Assembly: GCA_022661535.1 (NCBI GenBank)
Contig: JAKULF010000007.1
Coordinates: 3,224,001 to 3,288,000, forward strand
Source: Eutypa lata
Lineage: Eukaryota > Ascomycota > Sordariomycetes > Xylariales > Diatrypaceae
Length of the DNA stretch: 64,000 bases
Direction of reading: 5' to 3'
The notes under the pieces are model-generated. The model had not been told where the DNA came from. It saw nothing but the letters and a program-made list of their open reading frames with translations, and searched no databases. Positions 35,961-47,255 of this stretch are shown here, piece after piece (position 1 is the first letter of the stretch; every line of letters begins with the position of its first letter). The position numbers and the translations under genes are program-made.

Positions 35961-37626
35961 CTAACCCGTCGAGATGATACCACCCATAAGATCTTCATCG
36001 TCGACCTCGCCCTGGAATCCAGAAGCGCCACCACCACCAATCCCAAAACCGCCGCCCAGAGTCGGATCTCCACCGGCAGAAGCAGCCGCCGTCGCAGCAG
36101 AGGAAGACTTGTCGCGCTTCGACTCCTTAATGACGTGACGAATGTACTCCTTGTGAGTGCCAAGACGTTCGTCCGCAGCACGGAGGAGGGGCCGGAGCTC
36201 GCGGAGTCGGAGAGCTGTGGCGGCGAGCTCGGCCGCGAAGTCGCGCTCGGACAGCGACGCGGCAGCAGGGGGTAGGAACGTTAGGAAGCTGGTGCCGTCA
36301 TCGTTCTTCTCGACAACACCGCTGAGCATGCCCTCGATGAGCATGTTCTGGACGAGGCGCTCGACATCGTCGTCGCTGGCCAGGGCTTGGCCTGTCTCGG
36401 CGCTGCGCGTCGAGGAGCGCACCTCCGACAGCGAGATCTTCGAGTACACGTGCTGCAGGGATAGCACCTGCCACTTCTGGTACGCGGCCAGCACCTCCTG
36501 CACCAGGCCCACGGTCCCGTCCTCCTGCCACTCCTGCGCGTTAGCCTCGGCCTCGTTCTTGAGGGCCTGTGCGTCCGAGCCCGGGAACAGGGACGCGAGC
36601 GCCGTGTACGGCTTCCCGAGCGTCTCGTAGTACTTGTGCGCCGTGGCGGATAGGGGCGACGGGTTCTCGGGATGTGTTCCTTTCCACAGCAGGTTGACGA
36701 GCACCCATCGCTTGTACGCGTCCACCATGATCTTGCCTATGCCGTGCTCGCGCGCGGGGAACGTGATGATCCGCTCGAACGCCTCGCCAGCTTTCGCCCA
36801 GTCCCTTCGGGAGCAGTAGATCATACCGCATAGCAGGTCGTATTCCATGACGTTCTGGGGTTTGAGGACCGCCGTGAGGCCGGTCTCTCGGGATATGTAT
36901 TTTGGCGGAGGCAGAGTCGGCTCGCAGAGGTGCTTGGGGTCGCCGCGGTTCACCATGCCGGGGTAAAAGACGATGCTCTTGTCGAGCACTGGTAAGGCGG
37001 GCGCGGCGTTGTCGCTGCCGTAGGCGAGTCTGGCGAGGAGAAGGTGCGATGATGTGAGGATGCTGCCGCTGGGGTCGAGCTTTAGAATCGCTGTAGATAG
37101 GACGTCGACTGCTACGGAAGCCTGTATAGAGCAAGGGTGTTAGGCTCCTGTTGGGGAGGAACGGGGCAGAGGATGGGGAAACTCACGGGCAATAACTGGC
37201 CGCTTCCAACAGCATTGAATACCTCTTGTAGATGAAGTCCGGCATATCGGATCTGTATTCTATCGAATGATAGTAGAAATATTACGACCTTCTCTAGAAG
37301 ATATTCACGAGAAGCGGAGGTGGCCAAGCCAGGCAGGATTAAGGTATGTAGAACCGCAAGATAAGACAGCGAGTTTAGAGCTGGATCAAGCAGCTATGAC
37401 AGGACGGGTAAGTTAGTTCACTGGCTAGGTATTCCAAGCAAGAGGTGGAGGGGTTTCTTACCTCAAGAAGTTGAGGACCATAGGCTATGAGCTCGGCGCT
37501 GTTCTCCTTGAGTATGCGCGAGAGCTGGCTGAGGTGGTTCTTGGCGGCGTTGTCGTAGACAGCATTATCACGTGGGGTCGATTCGGGCGGGAAGGAGAGC
37601 AGTATTGCGGCGTACTGATTCTCCAT
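35961..37626 (-). CDS. csnC: COP9 signalosome subunit 3 (CSN3)
   Basis: CSN3 is a PCI-domain scaffold subunit of the COP9 signalosome, which removes NEDD8 from cullins in the nucleus and controls development and light responses in fungi. Exons 37626-37462, 37393-37187 and 37121-35961 join to 510 residues; the introns are 68 and 65 bp. It begins MENQYAAILLSFPPES. The alpha-helical repeat region includes YLAVLHTLILPGLA and SILTSSHLLLARLAYGS, and the PCI-like region follows with KAGEAFERIITFPAREHG and VLSLQHVYSKISLSEV, the latter being the winged-helix start. After the PCI domain comes a Gly-rich tail ending GGIISTG. The family call rests on overall pattern and the PCI signature, without alignment. 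The start is shared with the opsin gene's upstream region, since the two genes diverge across 1.65 kb. Confidence 0.87.
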
Positions 37627-39278
37627 GATGGATGTTTTTGGGGGGGTATGGAGATAGATAGAGAGAGTAAGGATTTTGGTGAAGTGTCCAAATAGAAAGA
37701 TGGAAAGAAGTATTATTAACCTATGGCAAAAGGTTCACCGTCGTCGCATTATTAGCTACCTCTATCTTATAGAGCTATCTACAACTGCAGCCTTGTGAGA
37801 GTAGATGGAGATAGAGGGGAGTTTGATTAGCTAACTTGAGCTTAGGCAGGTAGGTAGGGCAGGTGCGGCAGGTTCGTATTGTAGTTACATAGGTGAGCTC
37901 TAGCAGTCTAGCAGTCTAGCAGTCTATGTAGTTACTTACCCAAGTCTGGGGAGGTTTTGTGGGTCGATACCTAAATAGTGGCTGATGGCGGGGCTACGAA
38001 CGAAGGGCTTGAGCAAGACCTGGAATTTGGATCCTCACATTAGATAAGTACCTAGGTAGTATTCAAAACCACATCCATATCACCATTCACAGCTCCCGTC
38101 CATCTTCGTTATGTACATGTAGGTAAACCGGCGTCATATAAGGTACTACCTCTAGTACTAGCTATGTACAAGTCTGTCATTGCTCAATTACAGCAGCACA
38201 TGCAAAAGGCGAACAGATAGTCGTCTTTCTTTCTCTCAGGTTCCCTAGCCACATCTTTGTTGTTGGTCGTCTCTTGTAAAGGTTGACTATCTTGCATCTC
38301 CATCTTAGTACCGCTCGTGGAATATGGCTGGTTTGCAGGAACGTTCGTTTGGGTTCGTTGCTATAAAATCAAGTCAGCATTATGTAATTGATCTCAGTTA
38401 TCAATTATACCATATATCTCAGGCAATTCAAATGGATAATGCTTCTGTCAAGAGACCAACATACAGTTACAGTTTCTTCGGCCATCTTAGCTTTGAGAGG
38501 TTATCGATATAAACCTTCGGTTAATTCAGATAATCCTAGGACTTTAACGACGTATTTCAACTATCATTTATGTACAATCCGTGATACCAAGTACGGGCTG
38601 GAGCATCCAATCTATGTTGTACCTTGATACGTCATGTGGCGTAGTGACTCGATCGAACAACCCCCAACATGCTCGATCCTATCACCATCTTACATAGTTA
38701 TCTTATTAGACGCCTTCAAGCAGGTAGCCTGTAAACCGCCCAAGTGCTACACTCTCGGGTTTGATATGACGTTTGAATGTGAGAGAGCTTGTATTGTTTT
38801 ACTGAATTTTGTGCACGGTACTTTCATCATATTTTACCTAACCTCCAGATAGGCAGATAGTGAAGCGGTAAGCAAGTATTACCCAGAGCCAAAGCCAAAC
38901 CTGAACCTAGGAATTTATCGATAAAGCTTTCGAAGCTTAGGTTTAGGACTTCCCCAAGTACATTGACGAGAAAGGGTGTGGAAGCACAACAGCTGGTTAC
39001 CTTATTAGTGAGGAATGTAGTCCTATGATTGGTCAGATCGGTTGACACATACTTAAGAGACAATGCATGTGGTGACGACACCATTTCCTCACCTAGGTAT
39101 ATTTTAGGTAATTTGTTTGGGGGTATTAAGTAGATGCCTAGTGTTCTCTAGCAGACATCGCCCCTTTAAAGTCAATAAATGCCAGACACTCTCAGTGACA
39201 CCTTTCATCCTCATCGCAACTAACTTGACCTGAGTGGTAGCTTCATCAAATATAGGGATAACACCATCGTCAGCCAAC
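37627..39278. other. divergent upstream region of CSN3 and the rhodopsin gene
   Basis: No gene is seen in these 1.65 kb. The sequence holds three TAGCAGTC copies at 37901-37924 and scattered TAGGTAGG motifs near 37.85 kb. Short open frames at 38.3-39.1 kb lack domains. Confidence 0.55.
37901..37924. repeat. (TAGCAGTC)3 tandem repeat
   Basis: Three perfect 8-base copies in the upstream region shared by CSN3 and the rhodopsin gene. Confidence 0.85.
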
Positions 39279-40478
39279 ATGATTGTACCTCAACAGCTTC
39301 TAGAGGAGGCTACAGCTCTCCTGCTGCCCACGACAACCGTGAATGCAACACCTACGCCAACACCCTTGCCTACTGTTCAACCAGACCCTATCACTCTGAT
39401 TCTCACCCAAAATGCTACTGAAACAGGACATCGAACCCTATGGTTAGTGCCCTCTTGTCACCTAAGGTCGCTTCACATGTAAACTAATCTTGACTTACAG
39501 GGTTATTTGCGTTTTTATGGGTGTCACTTCGCTCGTATTCTACTTTCTAGCTGCCAGAGCCCCTATAGTAGGTTGTCCAAGCGAAAGGGGCCCACACTCA
39601 GACCGGAAGAATTAACTAGAGTAAAGCAAAAACGCCTATTCCACTTCATCACGTCTGTCATCACTACTATCGCTTTCTTGTCATACTTTGCTATGGCCAC
39701 AGGAGACGGCGTGAGCTGGCGTACGATTTCTGTAGCGGAGAACAGCAGCCATACCATCACCGAGATCACGAAACGCCAGGTCTACTGGGCCCGTTACGTT
39801 GACGTGAGTATTCAAGTCCTAACAGTCTCCAGGTGATGCTTCGTGCATCCTATCTCATGAAAAGTGATTGTTAATGAATCTTAGTGGGCCCTGACCACGC
39901 CGCTTCTGCTCTTAGATTTGGCTTTTCTCGCTGGGCTGAGCGGCTATAGCATCCTCGTCGTTGTCGTAGCCGATGTGATAATGACCCTGTCCACGCTCTT
40001 CGCCACCCTCAGCAACTTGGAGGCCCAGAGATGGGGCTGGTACACGATTTCCTGTATATCCTTCCTGACTATCGTCTACCAGCTCGGGTACAAGGGCCGC
40101 AACGCCATGGCCGATAAAGATAACCGAACTAGGGCTTTCTTTGGGACACTATCTCTATTCACCCTCATTGTCTGGACCATTTATCCCGTGTAAGTTATAT
40201 TTTTTAATCTTCCCTTCGTAACATGTACTGATAACATTAGTGTTTGGGGTATTTCCGAGGGCTCTCAAATCACCACTGTGGATGGTGAGATCATCGCCTA
40301 CGCTGTACTTGACCTCCTAGCCAAGCCAGTCTTCGGTTCCTGGCTATTGTTTACTCATGACCGAAACCTTGTGCGGTCAACCATATCCCTCGATGGGTTC
40401 TGGACCGAGGGGTTGACTGGCACTGGCGCTATCCGTGTAGGCTTATCTTCCCGCTACCATGATGACATCGCATACTAA
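39279..40478 (+). CDS. microbial (type I) rhodopsin, predicted light-driven proton pump (CarO/Ops type)
   Basis: This is a seven-helix retinal protein. Exons 39279-39442, 39501-39567, 39627-39803, 39885-40189 and 40241-40478 join in phase to 316 residues. The third exon begins QKRLFHF after a 59-bp intron with an AAAG acceptor. Matched to bacteriorhodopsin numbering by a constant offset, the key positions are: R133 (R82), D136 (D85, counterion and proton acceptor), T140 (T89), D147 (D96, proton donor), D166 (D115), W233/Y236/W240 (W182/Y185/W189), E244 and E254 (E194/E204, release group), D262 (D212) and the Schiff-base lysine K266 (K216) in VLDLLAKPVFG. Opsin-related proteins of the YRO2/HSP30 type lack this lysine, so this is a true opsin. 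The N-terminus carries two N-A-T glycosylation sites. The gene has no carotenoid genes next to it. Confidence 0.95.
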
Positions 40479-41310
40479 CAGAGAGTAGGTTGGCGAGGGG
40501 AATTTGAACGGAGATGACGACTAAGCTGATTGCACCACGTTTTCATGGGCGGCTCTTGATAAGATTGATAGTTATCGAACGATAAGGTGGTAACCTGGGA
40601 CGAAATTGTTTGCTGAGAATGTAGTACTTGAGCTTATATTATGCGTAAGGGGAGGGACATCTTGAGGCGGTTACATTTGCACATGGCCATCTTTATGCAA
40701 TACCGTGAATATGTCGTTTGGATTCAAAACCAGAGGGGGGTGTATACATCTGAACGGGGATACAGAAAACCAACTGGTCCGGAGACTAAAAAAAGGAATA
40801 GGGGGTTTCGGAAAAAGCATACCATGAGATAAACAATTGATGAGGTATTCTCTCGGCCTAAAGGTCTCGTCACAGATGCTGCTAGAGCTACCACAGGTGC
40901 TATGATCTTCATTATAGGAGCGTCGACTTGATTCAAAGTAGTAGAAATTAGTTATGGGGATCGATGTCTAATAAGAAAGGGGGCTTCTCCCCATTCCCAA
41001 TAAGCAGTGGCGAGTAGCAAACACATTCCAATAAACAGATTAATCCTTATAATTACTTAATCTCTGACTCGTTGGTTTATTTCCATATGGAGAAGGGGTG
41101 TATAGACATGCAAGGTCATATTCTAATTATTCGTGACATGAATGAACTGTATTATGGTCCACACCCTTCGCAGTAGCCATTCGGTTCACTATGTTATATT
41201 TTAGTGACCTCGAAAGGACGTCTCTTCGAAACTCAAAGACCTCCCCATAACAATAAAATAAATACCGTCTAGGGGAAGCTAATACTATCAGGCAGACCCC
41301 TTGCAAGAGA
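40479..41310. other. intergenic region
   Basis: This is the 3' flank of the rhodopsin gene. I see no supported gene. Confidence 0.5.
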
Positions 41311-42030
41311 ATGAGATGCAAACCTCAAGCCCTTGAAATATTTCATACCTTCGATCCGCTAGTTCGGAACCCTGACCTTCCGTATATCTTCAATATCAAC
41401 TACCAGTACATCTTCACAGGTGATAGGTGGTAGATTTATAGATATATTCTGGAGGCTACTTCCAAGTGGCGGTCTACAGAAGGGTGACCTCTACTACTGC
41501 TTTCTATATGGGACAAGACCAGGAGTCGATGTGCTGCTATTGGAGCATCCCGTACTGTCTCCTTTTAAGTTCCCTGAGAATATATAGGTTTCTATCATTC
41601 TAGAAGCGACTTATACTTCCTGCCTGTTACTACTTAGCCCGTCAGTAAGTGCAATTCTAGGATGTGCCCTTCCGTGTCTCTGTCGATGTCGTGTACCCCC
41701 TCAGTATCTTGACCCTTATGCATAAATATCGATCTGGCTGTCAACGAATATATTGAGCAATCTTGAAGTGTTAGTCTAGTAGAATGGATATTACAGAATC
41801 TATGTGCTGTAGCTGACAGCCACATTACTTCTAACGCGGGAGTAGCAACAACCTTGCTGGACACCAAGCTCGGGCCATGTATCTTCTCCCTCAAAAGTCT
41901 TGCTACTGTACTTGACCAAGCTTGCGTCAATGAGGCTGCTGATCCTAGACTGCTGCTTTATGCCTTCTATGTGATCACCCTTATCTCATGTGTTATCTGT
42001 TCTTGGGGACTGCTTATCATGTCACAATAG
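41311..42030 (+). pseudogene. coding-like segments of unknown family, probably a remnant
   Basis: An ATG at 41311 opens a frame reading ALEIFHTFDPLVRNPDLPYI that ends at a TAG near 41432. A later plus-strand frame without an ATG reads about 78 codons (starting near SVSLVEWILQNLCAVADSHI) and ends in TAG at 42028-42030. Its C-terminal end is hydrophobic (YAFYVITLISCVICSWGLL) and could span a membrane. In between are several stops in all frames. No family is recognised. It may be a broken gene, or a multi-exon gene whose joins I could not find. Confidence 0.25.
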
Positions 42031-42552
42031 GTGAGGTATTGACCACATCCCTCTACTGCGTCTGAGCCTTGTCTGCTACGTTGGAAGATTGAAACCTGTC
42101 AATGGAAGGAAGGGTAGATGATTGTAAGATTCAAAGATGTATAGGCTTTGAATCTAAATGGGAGTTGTATAAGTATCGGGGTATCGCCGTAGAAGCCGTT
42201 GTAGAATTTCTTTCCCGCTGTCCTGCTGTTGCCCGGCAACTTGATCCTGTGCACAGCCGTGATATTTGATTGCCCAAAGGCGAGGATAATACTTTGTACC
42301 TCTTGTTTTCACCTATCGCCGTAATCTACAATTGATAAGTGACTTCCAAAGTAAAAAAGCAAACAGTGAAGTTGACCTTTGACACTGCCGAGTTTGTGAC
42401 TCTACCTTGCCGGCATTCAACATTCGTAACCACCCAGGTATTTAAACTCATCCATCCCAACCTCCATATTTTTTCCTTCCTGACAAACAGTCATCCATTA
42501 ATTCAATCCCAACCTCTTCAGATCAATTCACAATCAACAACCAACCGCCATC
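42031..42552. other. upstream region of the amidohydrolase gene
   Basis: No gene is seen. A CT-rich stretch around 42.44-42.54 kb ends just before the amidohydrolase ATG and looks like a transcription start region. Confidence 0.5.
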
Positions 42553-44292
42553 ATGGGTAGAGACATCGCGCCACAGGAACTGGCGAACGAGATCACCGTC
42601 CACACGTCATCTCTGTTCGACTCGAAGAACAAATGCTTCGTTTCCGACCTCTCGCTTGTCATCGACACAAAGACGGGTCTCATCACCAGAACCTGGAAGC
42701 GACAACCCCACGAGGAGGAAGAGCTACTTGCCGCTACCCAAGGCAAGAGCACCACCACCACCATCACCACCACCAACAATGACGTATCTCAAAGCGACAC
42801 CAAGAAGAAGACGGGCGTCATCGACCTGCGCGGCCTGACGGTCCTCCCCGGCCTCGTCGACTCGCACACGCACATCTTCCTGCACCCGTACACGGAGACG
42901 CCTTCGCTGCACCAGATGCGCGACGAGAGCGTCGTGGAGCGGGTGGTGCGGGCCACGAACCACGCGCGCGCCGCGCTCATGGCCGGCTACACGACCTACC
43001 GGGACCTGGGGACCGAGGGCCTGCGCGACGCGGACGCCAACCTGCGCGACGCCATCAACCGCGGCCTCATGCCCGGCCCCCGCATGTACGTCGCCACCGA
43101 GTGCATCGCCTCCAGCGCCGGGTACGAGCTCCGCCGCGAGAACGCCTTCCCGGGCTCCGGCCTGGCCGTCCCGCGCATCTCCGATCCCGCCGACGGCGTG
43201 GACGACGTGCGCGCCGCCGTGCGAAGACGTTGTGAGTAGTCAACTGCTTTTACCTGTTTACTTATTTGCCTATTTTTGATTTTTACATCTATGCATAAAT
43301 ATAATCAAAGTTACTGTCACTCTTTTCTTTTTCTTCCCCTCCTTTTGCAACTAATCTCAGCCCCACGTTACACAAACCCTTCCCTACTGGGGTTCTCCAA
43401 TTCTTATTATTTCTCGAAGTCTTCAACACAAGCCTTGTTACTCCTTCCCGAATTATCACTAGCCATTTCACGATTTATCTACGTACAGATGAAATTTGTA
43501 TATACGTACTTGTAAAAAGGAAATAGTTACTGACCGTAGTTTTTGTTGTTGTTTTTGTTCTCAGTGGGAGCCGGCGCCGACATCGTCAAGTTCTACGCGG
43601 ACTACCGCAAGCGCGCGCTGCGGTTCCCGGCGTCCCCTTGGCCGGGCGCGGCGCCCGTGCAGTTCCCGCCGCCCAGCGACGACCCGTTCGACAACCGGCG
43701 CAACCCGAACGTGCTGCTGTTCACGCAGGCGGAGATGGGCGCGATGGTGTCGGAGGCGCGGGCCAGCGGGTCTCCGATCTCGGCGCACGCGCAGAGCCCG
43801 GCCGCCGTGGTCATGGCCGCGCGCGCCGGCGTCACCACCATCGAGCACGGGTACATCCCCGACGACGAGGCGGTGCGGGCGATGCGCGACAGCGGCACCA
43901 TCTTCGTCCCGACCCTGTCGGTCTACGAGGTCTCGTACGACGGAGCCGCGATGCGGGCGATCCTCGCCCACGCCAAGGCCGCCTTCGACGCCGGCGTCAA
44001 GCTCGCGGCCGGCGGCGACACGGGCGCCATCGCCCACGGCGAGAACGCGCGCGAGCTGGAGCTGCTCGAGAAGGCCGGCGTGCCGACGCTGGATATCCTG
44101 CGGGCCGCTACGCTCCACGGCTGGGAGGCCTGCGGGGGAGATCTGTGCGGGAGACGGTTTGGGGCCCTGGAGGATGGGTTTGCGGCTGATATCGTTGCTG
44201 TCGACGGGGACTTTGGGAAGGACCTTAGCGCTTTGCGCAAGGTCAAGTTCGTCATGAAGGATGGGGTTGTGTATAAGGATGAGGTAGCTTGA
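42553..44292 (+). CDS. metal-dependent amidohydrolase (imidazolonepropionase / Xaa-Pro dipeptidase-like)
   Basis: This TIM-barrel hydrolase has a metal site. Two exons (42553-43231 and 43565-44292) join to 468 residues. The visible ligands are the HxH pair in VLPGLVDSHTHIF (His 105 and 107), a probable carbamylated lysine in GADIVKFYADY (about residue 235), the histidine in SPISAHAQS, the histidine in GVTTIEHGYIP and the aspartate in AAGGDTGAIAHGE. A closing FGALEDGFAADIVAVDGD gives the usual return to the small beta domain. Both exons are very GC-rich, while the 333-bp intron between them is AT-rich and unusually long for this window. A poly-Thr stretch (about residues 67-74) interrupts the N-terminal beta domain. 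The natural substrate cannot be read from sequence; relatives act on amide or cyclic amide bonds. Confidence 0.92.
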
Positions 44293-45722
44293 GATGGGGG
44301 TTTCCCGGACTACGTACTCGTACTATGAGGAGCATGGACGCTGGGTGATCCGAACTCGAACCGGAGAATTCGGGTCGGCGTAACTGTCCATGTAGTTATG
44401 CCCGCACCACTAGACTTTAGATACTACCTAGAGCACACCAGAGAGTAGTGCATTAGATAGGTAGACCTCGCATTTTCGAGAAGTGGAAATAAACCCAAGT
44501 TAAACCGCAGGCAAATCCTGGATAACTAGGCGACTTGATATGCTACTTGATAATGATGATCTACGATATTTCCTCAGCCTAGTGCAGAGAGTTGTAAACC
44601 CCTTTCCAGGTAACCCGGTAATAGAAGACATATCACCTAGGCCAAATAATTTATGTGACAAGAAGGAACGCTACTATGGTAGGGTATAATGTGTTATGTA
44701 CTTACAATTTAAAGCTTCAATGTTCTCAAAGCGTCATTGATTACATACCTACCTACGTAGTCATGTATGTTTATCTTGTTTCTGAGAGGGTTCACGTCGT
44801 AGAGTCTGGGTATTTACGTAGGGACTGGTTAGACTAGTTAAGTGGTTGATGATTTAGTAAATGCAATCAAAATCAGCCATCATGACCTCCCAACTTGCTC
44901 AATTCCAGTTTTCAGCAGCATTCTTTCGTATAATTAAGTACATCTTTCCATGATTCAGAATACTGTTTAGCAAAAGGTGTTCGCTTACAGCCTCTTTATT
45001 TAGGCTTGGCCACGATGAAATTTCAACGAAATGTCGTACAGTTATGCACTGTGGAAAGCACTGTGAATATATCGTATTTACGGACTAACTTCACTACCGA
45101 CCCTTGCTTCCTCGCGAGGTCCCGATCTTACCCTCAGCTTGCTTTTTTATTAAGCCGCTAGAAACCTTGACCACTCAAATCTTGCTCTTCCCCTTCCAAT
45201 CTGTAACACCCAGGTACGCAAGCACGCACGGCACCCTCCCTCTAGCAAGAGCCGTGGCCCAGCCTCCCTACATACATACATACATACCTCCTTCATAAAA
45301 TGGCTCGAGCGCCCATATGCCGGTGATCCAGTCCAGAAAATGTTAACGTTGCTAAGCAAAAGCCCAGAAGGATCGATCGCACCCTTATCGGGTCGGTAAC
45401 AATTTGAAGGGCGACGCTCCTGTGCTACCCTCTTTAAAATGAACCCCCATCCCTGTTTCCCCGTTCCCCGTGGTGCAGAGCTGTCGTGATAGTCTAGCGT
45501 GATTGGTCCCTTCTCTAGAATAACCTCCTGTTTACCTGTAACCTCATCGACTTCAAGCTAACCTTCCCCCATCGCTTTTCCCATCAGTTCTTCACCCAAA
45601 ACAACTCCGATTGCCTTCATTTGTGCTTGAGAGTGATCGCCAACTACTAGCGACTTAGTCATACATCTTAAACTTGTAGTTTTTGTCTTTATTTGCCTTG
45701 ATTTATATCCCATAACTTCGCT
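44293..45722. other. intergenic region
   Basis: No gene is seen. The right end (about 45.55-45.72 kb) is CT-rich and probably holds the peroxiredoxin promoter and leader. Confidence 0.5.
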
Positions 45723-46544
45723 ATGCCTGTCGAACTCCGGAAGCGCAAAGCCCCTGCGCCTCCGCCAGAGCCGGCACGTAAGAAGCAGACTAAGGCTTCC
45801 AAGGTAGCCACAAAGGTCAAGGAAGCTGTTAAGGGAAAACCTGCAGCATCTGAGAAAACTAATGGCTCATCTAAGCCTACTGCTAAGCCCGTCAAGCCCG
45901 TTGTTGGTGACAACATCACCCTTGAAGGCTTCGGCGGCGAGGTCGAGACCAACGACGGCACCAAGACGACCTTGAAAGCTCTTGTGGATGAGAGCAAGTC
46001 TGGTGTTGTTCTGTTCACCTATCCTAAAGCTTCTACTCCTGGATGTAAGCACACAATGATGATAATGATACGCGATATGTTGAACTACGGAGGCCTAACA
46101 TGATATGTAGGCACAACCCAAGCCTGTCTCTTCCGTGACTCATACGAGCCCCTTACCGCTGGTGGTCTCGCCATCTACGGCCTTTCCACGGATTCGCCCA
46201 AAGCCAACACCACTTTCAAGCAGAAGCAGAACCTACCTTACCCCTTGCTTTGCGACCCTAGCGCCACTTTGATCGAAGCCATTGGTCTCAAGAAAACACC
46301 CAAGGGTACTACTCGTGGCGTCTTCGTCGTAGACAAGGATGGCAAGGTCCTGATTGCTGAGCCCGGCGGCCCTGCTGCTACCGTCGATGCCGTCAAGAAG
46401 CTCGTCACGGAACACACTGGCGAAACCACTAAGGAGGAAGACCCTGCGGCTGAAGAAGCTAAGCCTACTAACGGCGAAGCTGCCGATGACGACGACGAAG
46501 ACGAAAAGAAGGAGACCGAGGAGGCCGAGAAGGCTGAGGAGTAA
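45723..46544 (+). CDS. peroxiredoxin of the PrxQ/BCP family, nuclear Dot5-like
   Basis: This thiol peroxidase reduces hydrogen peroxide and organic peroxides using thioredoxin. Exons 45723-46044 and 46111-46544 join to 251 residues. The peroxidatic cysteine C108 lies at the exon junction in KASTPGCTTQACLFRD, and the resolving cysteine is C113, the CX4C arrangement of atypical 2-Cys PrxQ proteins. The fold continues through GLSTDSPKANTTFKQKQNLP, YPLLCDPSATLIEAIGL and TRGVFVVDKDGKVL. The N-terminus is Lys/Ala/Pro-rich with basic clusters (LRKRKAP, ARKKQTKASK), which suggests nuclear targeting as for yeast Dot5. The C-terminus is strongly acidic with runs of Asp and Glu. The start is the first ATG after a CT-rich leader. 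Confidence 0.95.
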
Positions 46545-47255
46545 ACTTCGCTGTTGAATTAAGACTCGAGTAATAAGGATTGGGGTGTTGTTGTTTCCTT
46601 GTGTGTTTTCTTTGTGGAATGGCCCTGGCACAAATGGGATGGCGCTGGAAAATTAGTATATCGTGACCCGATGGCGGATAACATATTTTTTTGCTTATTT
46701 ATTCCAGTAGTCATAGTTGCCTCGAGCCTGTTTGGCTTTGTGAGATTCGTGCGTCACTTATATAGACTTGAATGACACGATCCTTTCACTCCTGTGGGCT
46801 CGCATCTTATGTATATAACGCATCGACGTACCAAGTATATTCTGGTATATTTAGAGGTACCGAGTTAATGTACCCTCATTAGATGCATTCAGCAGATGTT
46901 CTTGTTGATCTCAAGCCGAATTAAGACATTGGGAGAACGGGTCAATTTCACTTCTATTAGGGGATAAAATCACTCAAGTCTGTCTTGTCCAGTTAATGTC
47001 GCTCTATTAGGTAGCAGAATGCCGTGCCACGGCAAATATATGGGTCACTATCTAGGACGTTTGGGCTGGATTGCTGCTGAGAAATTGTTAGTGAGATACT
47101 TTTGTGGGCTCCTAGACCAATGACATTCCTTTGATTAACTACAGTCATCATCAATTGAGAGCCCTCAAAACGACATTTCCAACTTTCCGAGCTTGGGAGC
47201 TTTGAAGCCTTTGCCGTCCCGTCCTTACTCAATTGAGTCTCCCAAACCCCTCACA
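46545..47255. other. intergenic region
   Basis: This lies between the peroxiredoxin stop and the complex I subunit start, which are in the same orientation. No gene is seen. Confidence 0.5.

Noticed and set aside
43496..44257. 253-codon open frame overlapping the amidohydrolase second exon
   Set aside because: It is an Arg/Ser/Thr-rich shadow frame. The metal-site motifs of the amidohydrolase are in the other frame.
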